11,368 nucleotides of DNA from JBMOGA01 sp049318625 (lineage in GTDB: Bacteria > Pseudomonadota > Alphaproteobacteria > Rhizobiales > Hyphomicrobiaceae), in NCBI GenBank assembly GCA_049318625.1, contig JBMOGA010000088.1, forward strand, positions 1 to 11,368, written 5' to 3'. Below the pieces are notes generated by a model. That model searched no databases. It was not told where the DNA came from and was given only the letters and a program-made list of their open reading frames with translations. Position 1 is the first letter of the stretch. Every line of letters starts with the position of its first letter. The position numbers and the translations under genes are program-made. Of the stretch, positions 7,210 through 11,368 are shown in pieces.

Positions 7210-8115
7210 CTACCTCACGAACAACTTGTCGAGGCCGAAGACGCGATGCAGCATCGCGACGAGCAGCAGAGCCATCGCCAACAGAACGACGCCAAGCGCA
7301 CTCGCGGCGCCCCAATTCGAAAAGATCGTGATCGTCGATTCTATGCGCTGAGCCAGCATCTGCACACGTCCGCCGCCGAGCAGCGCGGGCGTCACATAGA
7401 ACCCCAGCGACAGCACGAAGACGAGCACGACGCCCGCGAACAGACCGGGCAGCGACATCGGCACGAAAATCCGCCAGAACGCGCCGAAGGGAGATGTGCC
7501 AAGGCCGATGGCCGCGCGAACCAGATCGGGATCGATCGCCTTCATCGTCGCATAGAGCGGCAGCACCAGGAACGGCAGCATGATGTGAACCATGCCGACG
7601 ATGCTGGCCGGGAGGTTGTGGGCGAGCTGGAGCGGCTGCTCGATGAGCCCGAGCGACAGCAGGGACGAGTTGATCAGTCCATTACGCTGAAGCAGCACCA
7701 GCCACGCGTATGTGCGCACGAGTACGGCCGTCCAGAACGGCAGCAGTACGCAGATCAGTAGCAAGTTGGCGGTGTGCTCGCGCTGCCGGCTGAGCCAGTA
7801 GGCGAGCGGATAGCCGAGCACCACGCACAATGCGGTCACCACGGCACTGATCTCGAAGGTGACGAGGAACGCCTCGACGTAGAGGTCGCCGGTCAGCCGC
7901 CCGTAGTTCTCCAACGACAGTTCGCCCGCGCGATCGAACACCGACAGCGACGACAACCATACGACCGGCAAAAAGATCACGACGAGGATCAACAGCGTCG
8001 CCGGCATGCTGAGCCCGAGAAACAGAGCCCGCTCGCGCGTCATCACCCGAGAGAGTTCGACCGAATTCGGAGGCGATGGCGAAGCGGTCGACACATTTCG
8101 ATGTGTGGGGCTCAT
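7210..8115 (-). CDS. ABC transporter permease, polyamine/opine type (PotB-like)
   Basis: This 301-residue inner-membrane protein is the first permease of the importer. An N-terminal tail of about 28 polar residues precedes six hydrophobic segments, starting with the long one at about 30-58. The EAA-type coupling loop is MKAIDPDLVRAAIGLGTS...P (about 189-215), close to the PotB pattern, and LGFYVTPALLGGG is the usual segment before the last helix. The ATG overlaps the ATPase stop as ATGA, with an AGCAGG-like ribosome binding site. A start at Met25 (MTRERALFLG) is possible and would remove the unstructured tail. It forms a pair with the PotC-like permease four bases downstream. Confidence 0.93.
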   Translation of the reverse strand: MSPTHRNVSTASPSPPNSVELSRVMTRERALFLGLSMPATLLILVVIFLPVVWLSSLSVFDRAGELSLENYGRLTGDLYVEAFLVTFEISAVVTALCVVLGYPLAYWLSRQREHTANLLLICVLLPFWTAVLVRTYAWLVLLQRNGLINSSLLSLGLIEQPLQLAHNLPASIVGMVHIMLPFLVLPLYATMKAIDPDLVRAAIGLGTSPFGAFWRIFVPMSLPGLFAGVVLVFVLSLGFYVTPALLGGGRVQMLAQRIESTITIFSNWGAASALGVVLLAMALLLVAMLHRVFGLDKLFVR

Positions 8116-9239
8116 GCGGCCTGCTCCGCCAGAACCACCGTATCGTCGCGGTGCAAGGCGATATCCACCTCGCGCCCGACCTCGGGCATGGTCGACTGCG
8201 CCGCGCGGCTCATCGCCACTCGCACGTTGATCTCGCGACCGTCACCCGCATCGACGATGAGAAGGATGGACTCACCCTGGTAGATCGCCTGGCGAACCGT
8301 ACCGCGCAGGATATTGTCCTCGTCCCCGACTTGCCCGATTCTCAGGAGCTCCGGACGCAGTACGAGTTTCAGGTTTCGGCCTTCCGGTGCTGGTCCTGCC
8401 AGCTTCAGGCTTTGCCCCTGCAAGATCACGCGATTTCCCTCGCGCTCGACAGGGACGAGTGTCGATTCGCCGATGAAGTCCGCGACGAACAGCGACCGAG
8501 GCCGGCGGTAAAGAGCTTGAGGCGTGTCGATCTGAGCGATCCGCCCCCGGTCGATCACCGCGATGCGGTCGGACATCGTCAGGGCTTCGCGCTGATCGTG
8601 CGTCACGTATACGATCGTCGCGTCGAGTTTCTGATGGAGCGCCTTCAGCTCGATCTGCATGTGTTCGCGCAGCTTCTTGTCGAGGGCGGACAGCGGCTCG
8701 TCCATCAGGATGATGCGCGGTTCGAATACGATCGCGCGGGCCAGCGCCACGCGCTGCCTCTGTCCGCCGGAGAGTTGCGTGATGCGCCGGTCGCCATAGC
8801 CTGCGAGCTTGACCATCTCAAGCGCTGCCTCGGCACGTCGCGCTTGCTCTTTGGACGGAACGCCGCGGATCTTCAGCGGATAGACGACGTTCTCGCGTAC
8901 GCTCATGAAAGGGAACAGGGCGTAGCTCTGGAAGACCATGCCGATTCCGCGCTTGTGCGGCGACGTCGCAATCACCTCGGTGTCGCCGAAGCGGATGGAT
9001 CCGCTCTCCGGGCTGACGAAGCCCGCCATCGCCATCAGCAACGTCGTTTTGCCCGATCCGGACGGACCGAGCAGCGTCATGAACTCGCCGGCCTCGATGT
9101 CGATCGAGACGTCGTCGAGCACGCGTTGCTCGCCGTAACGCTTGATCACGTGGCGGACGCTGATCGACAGGGACTTCGAAATCGATGTGCTCGTCGCCAT
9201 GCGTACCATCTGAAGCGTTGGGTCAAGCGGTAGCAACAC
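8112..9239 (-). CDS. ABC transporter ATP-binding protein, polyamine type (PotA-like)
   Basis: This 375-residue ATPase powers the importer. All nucleotide-binding motifs are intact: Walker A GPSGSGKTT (58-66), Q-loop FQSYALFPFMS (103-113), signature LSGGQRQRVALARA (156-169), Walker B IILMDEPLSALD (176-187) and switch His214 in VTHD. A C-terminal TOBE-type domain of about 115 residues, as in PotA and other CUT1/POPT ATPases, begins near FIGEST (255). I keep the GTG start at 9239 because GAGG lies seven bases upstream; ATGs at 9209 and 9200 lack comparable sites. It starts 16 bases after the binding-protein stop and overlaps the first permease gene by four bases. Confidence 0.95.
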   Translation of the reverse strand: MLLPLDPTLQMVRMATSTSISKSLSISVRHVIKRYGEQRVLDDVSIDIEAGEFMTLLGPSGSGKTTLLMAMAGFVSPESGSIRFGDTEVIATSPHKRGIGMVFQSYALFPFMSVRENVVYPLKIRGVPSKEQARRAEAALEMVKLAGYGDRRITQLSGGQRQRVALARAIVFEPRIILMDEPLSALDKKLREHMQIELKALHQKLDATIVYVTHDQREALTMSDRIAVIDRGRIAQIDTPQALYRRPRSLFVADFIGESTLVPVEREGNRVILQGQSLKLAGPAPEGRNLKLVLRPELLRIGQVGDEDNILRGTVRQAIYQGESILLIVDAGDGREINVRVAMSRAAQSTMPEVGREVDIALHRDDTVVLAEQAA

Positions 9240-9250
9240 CGCCTGACCTC
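9240..9250 (-). promoter_or_regulatory. Ribosome binding site supporting the GTG start of the ATPase
   Basis: On the minus strand GAGG (9250-9247) lies seven bases before the GTG at 9239. It supports that start over the in-frame ATG codons at 9209 and 9200, which lack a similar site. Confidence 0.55.
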
Positions 9251-9255
9251 GTCCG

Positions 9256-10332
9256 TCAGCCGCGCTTCTGCTTGATGCGCTCGAAGCGCTCAGTCAGCTG
9301 GTCGAGCCGCCCGACGTAGAAATTCGGATCGATCAGCAACTGCTTGCCGATGTTGCTCGCATGCGTGTTGACCTTCAGCGCTTCCGCTTCGGTCAGGATC
9401 CCGGTGGCGAACGCTTTCGTGTTGACTGGACCGAGCGGCATGGCCTTGGCAAGCCGGGCCTGAGCGTCCGCCTTCAACAGTTCGTTGATCAGGCGCATGG
9501 CGTTGGCCTTGTTGGGCGCTCCCCGCGGAACCATAAGCGCGTCGATGTCCATAGTGCCGCCGTCGAATCGGTAGCTGACCTTCTTGCCGGACCCGATGAC
9601 GCTTTCGACGCGGTTGTGGCCCATGTGAATGATATCCACCTCGCCGTCCCGCAGGAGTTGCGCCGACTGCGACCCGCCGCGGTACCAGACGGTGATGTGC
9701 GGCGCGATCTCTTCCAACTTCGCCCACGCCCGGTTCATTCCGTCGGTGGTGGCGAGCACCTTGTAGACGTCTGCGATCGGGACGCCCTGCGCCATCGTGG
9801 CGGCTTCAAGCGCATAGTTCACCTGCTGGAACAGCGAACGCTTGCCGGGAAACGCCTTCACGTCCCAGAAGTCCGCCCAGGTCTTGGGACCGCTTTCCCC
9901 GTAGGTTGAGACTTGCCATGCGATGACTTTGGTAAAGTTGACGAAGCCGACGTAGTGCGAGTTCACCAGTTCCTTCGGAATGCCGTCGGTGCTGATGACG
10001 CCGTAGTCGAGCGGCTCGAGCGCATTTTCCCGTTTCAGGGTCTCGGCGGTGGGAAGCTCCTGCTCGGTCACGTCCCATGTCACCTTGCGGGCGGTGATCT
10101 GAGCACGGATGTCCTGGATGCCGTTCGTGGTGTCCTCGCGCACGGTCATGCCAAGCGCCTTGGCGGCCGGCGCGAGCATGTTGGCCCTGAGTGCGTCTTG
10201 GAAGGCACCGCCCCAAGAGGTGAAGGTGACGGCGCTCTCCTGTGCCCAGGCATAGCCGGAAGCAGTCGACAGCGCCAACGCTCCGGCGCCGACCAGCAGA
10301 TCGCGACGACCCATTCCAGACTGCAAGACCAT
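9256..10332 (-). CDS. Periplasmic substrate-binding protein, spermidine/putrescine (PotD) family
   Basis: This protein of about 358 residues is the solute receptor of the importer and the first gene of the operon. The N-terminus carries a Tat-like signal: MGRRDLLVG, then a hydrophobic stretch and a likely cleavage after GYAWA. The mature part starts with VTFTSWGGAFQDALR, typical of the family 1 polyamine/iron-type binding proteins. Later segments PKTWADFWDVKAFPGKR and VWYRGGSQSAQLLRDGEVDI also match. The start at 10332 is chosen because a strong purine-rich site (GAGGGGGAAG) lies just upstream and because it leaves a short n-region before the twin arginines; an in-frame start at 10371 is possible. 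The classical acidic residues that fix spermidine cannot be assigned confidently, so the ligand is open. Confidence 0.93.
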   Translation of the reverse strand: MVLQSGMGRRDLLVGAGALALSTASGYAWAQESAVTFTSWGGAFQDALRANMLAPAAKALGMTVREDTTNGIQDIRAQITARKVTWDVTEQELPTAETLKRENALEPLDYGVISTDGIPKELVNSHYVGFVNFTKVIAWQVSTYGESGPKTWADFWDVKAFPGKRSLFQQVNYALEAATMAQGVPIADVYKVLATTDGMNRAWAKLEEIAPHITVWYRGGSQSAQLLRDGEVDIIHMGHNRVESVIGSGKKVSYRFDGGTMDIDALMVPRGAPNKANAMRLINELLKADAQARLAKAMPLGPVNTKAFATGILTEAEALKVNTHASNIGKQLLIDPNFYVGRLDQLTERFERIKQKRG

Positions 10333-10374
10333 CTCAACTTCCCCCTCTAATCCCGATCCAGATCGCCGCATTTC

Positions 10375-10401
10375 GTTCCATTAGTCAAAACGTAGTTCCA
10401 T
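10375..10401. repeat. Direct repeat of GTTCCAT two helical turns apart
   Basis: GTTCCAT occurs at 10375-10381 and again at 10395-10401, start-to-start distance 20 bases, so both copies face the same side of the helix. The second copy overlaps the possible -10 box of the operon. The arrangement fits binding of a dimeric or tetrameric regulator, possibly the operon's own IclR protein, but a seven-base repeat can also arise by chance. Confidence 0.35.
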
Positions 10402-10429
10402 CTTGCGGCGTCAGCAGCGGACGTGTCAA
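10400..10429 (-). promoter_or_regulatory. Possible sigma-70-type promoter of the operon
   Basis: On the minus strand a perfect TTGACA (10429-10424) is followed after 18 bases by CAAGAT (10405-10400), a weak match to the -10 box. It lies about 67 bases upstream of the binding-protein ATG in the only sizeable gap before the operon, so it is the natural promoter location. The -35 match is good and the -10 match poor, which suits an activated or regulated promoter; this is inferred, not shown. Confidence 0.4.
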
Positions 10430-10479
10430 TCGAAGTTTGACCCGTGATCAACGATCGAGCATGTTGCGGCAATACTAAG

Positions 10480-10498
10480 CGTTTCATCAGATGAAACG
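10480..10498. promoter_or_regulatory. Perfect 9+1+9 palindrome, likely operator
   Basis: CGTTTCATCAGATGAAACG is a perfect inverted repeat: nine-base arms around a single central A. It covers the ATG of the divergent plus-strand gene and lies about 50 bases upstream of the possible -35 box of the minus-strand operon. The length and symmetry suit a dimeric helix-turn-helix regulator, and the GTTTCA/TGAAAC half-sites resemble those of some IclR-family proteins such as KdgR, although with a different arrangement. The operon encodes an IclR regulator, so it is the first candidate to bind here. Confidence 0.55.
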
Positions 10499-11210
10499 AT
10501 GGGGTGCGATGCTCAGGATGCTCGGCGTGACAGAGTTTGGAAGCCTGAGGCTCCATCGACAGCCTCTGCCGCGGCCGACCCGGCCCTGGCTGGTCGACCT
10601 CGAAGTGCTCAAGCCGTTCGACTTCGCGCCGCCGGGCGACATCGCAGAATTCCAGCGGGTTCCAGACTTCGCATGCTGGAGCCTCGGCGATACCCCGACC
10701 GACGGGGAGCGTTCTCTACGCTGGATTGTGATCGATGACGACGGCCACCGGCTCATGATCTGTGATCGTGTGATCTTAGTGCGCGTCAGCTGGGACGACC
10801 TCGACGGCGCAGGGTACGTCATGGGGCGGACGATCACGATCGACGGCCGGCATTTTCGATGCCGTCTTTTGTCCGGTGGCCAAGACTTTCGCATCGAGAA
10901 TGACGGCTTTGGCGGGGGGGCGCCGGACAACGAGTGGGACCGCATTATCGCCGGCGCACACCCCACGGAGGGATTGCCGCAGCCGGTGGCGCGAACCGCT
11001 CAAAGCACGCTCGATGCTGACGCACTGCGAGACCCGCACAATATGGTTTGGAACTGGTTCGGGGCGGTCAGTTGGACGCGCGAGCCTTACCGGCACAAAG
11101 CGACCGCTCGTGTCTGCCGCGGATACCATTCGGCCGGCTACTTCTATCTCAACACGCAGTCCCATCGGCACGAGGATATCGGCTGGCGTCCGGTGTTGGA
11201 GGTTCTCTAG
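10491..11210 (+). CDS. Uncharacterised protein ending in GWRPVLEVL
   Basis: This open frame of 239 codons has strong GC third-position bias and typical codon use, so I believe it is a gene, transcribed divergently from the operon. I cannot assign a function. Visible features are no signal peptide or membrane segment; a β-rich middle with RTITIDGRHFRCRLLSGG (about 111-128) and NEWDRIIAG (147-155); and a C-terminal part with NMVWNWFGAVSWTRE, ARVCRGYHSAGYFY and the closing IGWRPVLEVL. This tail resembles proteins of unknown function with a C-type-lectin-like or formylglycine-enzyme-like ending (GFRPVL/GWRPVLE); that resemblance is from memory and weak. The ATG at 10491 lies inside a palindrome and has no ribosome binding site. 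The ATG codons at 10509 and 10518 are alternatives, the former with a G-rich stretch before it. Its link with the operon is unknown. Confidence 0.65.
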   Translation: MKRWGAMLRMLGVTEFGSLRLHRQPLPRPTRPWLVDLEVLKPFDFAPPGDIAEFQRVPDFACWSLGDTPTDGERSLRWIVIDDDGHRLMICDRVILVRVSWDDLDGAGYVMGRTITIDGRHFRCRLLSGGQDFRIENDGFGGGAPDNEWDRIIAGAHPTEGLPQPVARTAQSTLDADALRDPHNMVWNWFGAVSWTREPYRHKATARVCRGYHSAGYFYLNTQSHRHEDIGWRPVLEVL

Positions 11211-11368
11211 AGCCCGAAAGAGATGAGCGTTGAGGGCGGACGGCAGGTCGTGCCGCACGTCTTGAGCGCAGCGACCGAAAATCAAGAGATCCGTCTTGGT
11301 TGTTGTCCGCTCGGGGTCGATTCTGTCGAAAAACCCCTTGAGGGACGACGCGAACGCTGATTCCTGGT
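11211..11368. other. Right-edge stretch without an assignable gene
   Basis: After the plus-strand gene there are 158 bases without a supported feature. On the minus strand one frame enters from the right edge and stays open, but it continues far into the antisense of the plus-strand gene before stopping (10776), so it is not convincing as a gene. The plus strand has a 45-codon frame from an ATG at 11224 with no clear ribosome binding site. The segment TTCTGTCGAAAAACCC near 11320 is reminiscent of insertion-sequence ends, but no inverted repeat partner is visible. Confidence 0.25.

Noticed and set aside
8076..9233. Plus-strand open frame of 385 codons
   Set aside because: It lies opposite the ATPase gene, whose Walker and signature motifs prove the minus strand is the coding one.
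10776..11285. Minus-strand open frame of 169 codons
   Set aside because: It starts at TTG without a ribosome binding site and is mostly antisense to the better-supported plus-strand gene.
1..11368. CRISPR arrays, tRNA or rRNA genes
   Set aside because: No regularly spaced repeats and no tRNA- or rRNA-like segments were seen on either strand.

Overview
The window is a high-GC stretch that reads like an alphaproteobacterium, probably from the Hyphomicrobiales. This is judged from codon use, the polyamine-type ABC transporter and the IS21-like terminus; the genus cannot be fixed from the sequence alone. Nearly all of it is one tightly packed minus-strand operon of eleven genes, running from about 10332 down to 296. 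Neighbouring genes mostly overlap by 1-10 bases or are separated by at most about 16 bases; the only larger gap is 45 bases, before the regulator.

In transcription order the operon encodes five parts. First comes a complete polyamine/opine-type ABC importer: Tat-type periplasmic binding protein, ATPase and two permeases. Next come three consecutive small proteins that look like decayed ureohydrolases (arginase/agmatinase fold), each lacking essential manganese ligands. Then comes one ureohydrolase with a complete metal-binding set. An IclR-family regulator follows, sitting inside the operon. Last are a class III (CaiB/BaiF) CoA-transferase and a short citrate-synthase-like protein of the citryl-CoA lyase type.

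The simplest reading is a catabolic island. The importer brings in a nitrogen-rich small molecule. The ureohydrolase module removes a urea, amidine or similar group. The remaining acid is activated by CoA transfer, and the lyase/synthase cleaves or condenses the thioester. The substrate is unknown. The striking part is the four tandem ureohydrolase-fold genes, one apparently catalytic and three apparently not. This suggests a hetero-oligomeric enzyme with pseudoenzyme subunits, and it is the best candidate in the window for an undescribed system.

Upstream, at 10333-10490, lies a divergent intergenic region. It holds a possible promoter for the operon, a 7-base direct repeat two helical turns apart, and a perfect 19-base palindrome covering the start codon of a divergent plus-strand gene (10491-11210) of unknown function. 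The left edge (1-54) is the end of an IS21-family-like element. Positions 55-295 and 11211-11368 contain no gene I can support.
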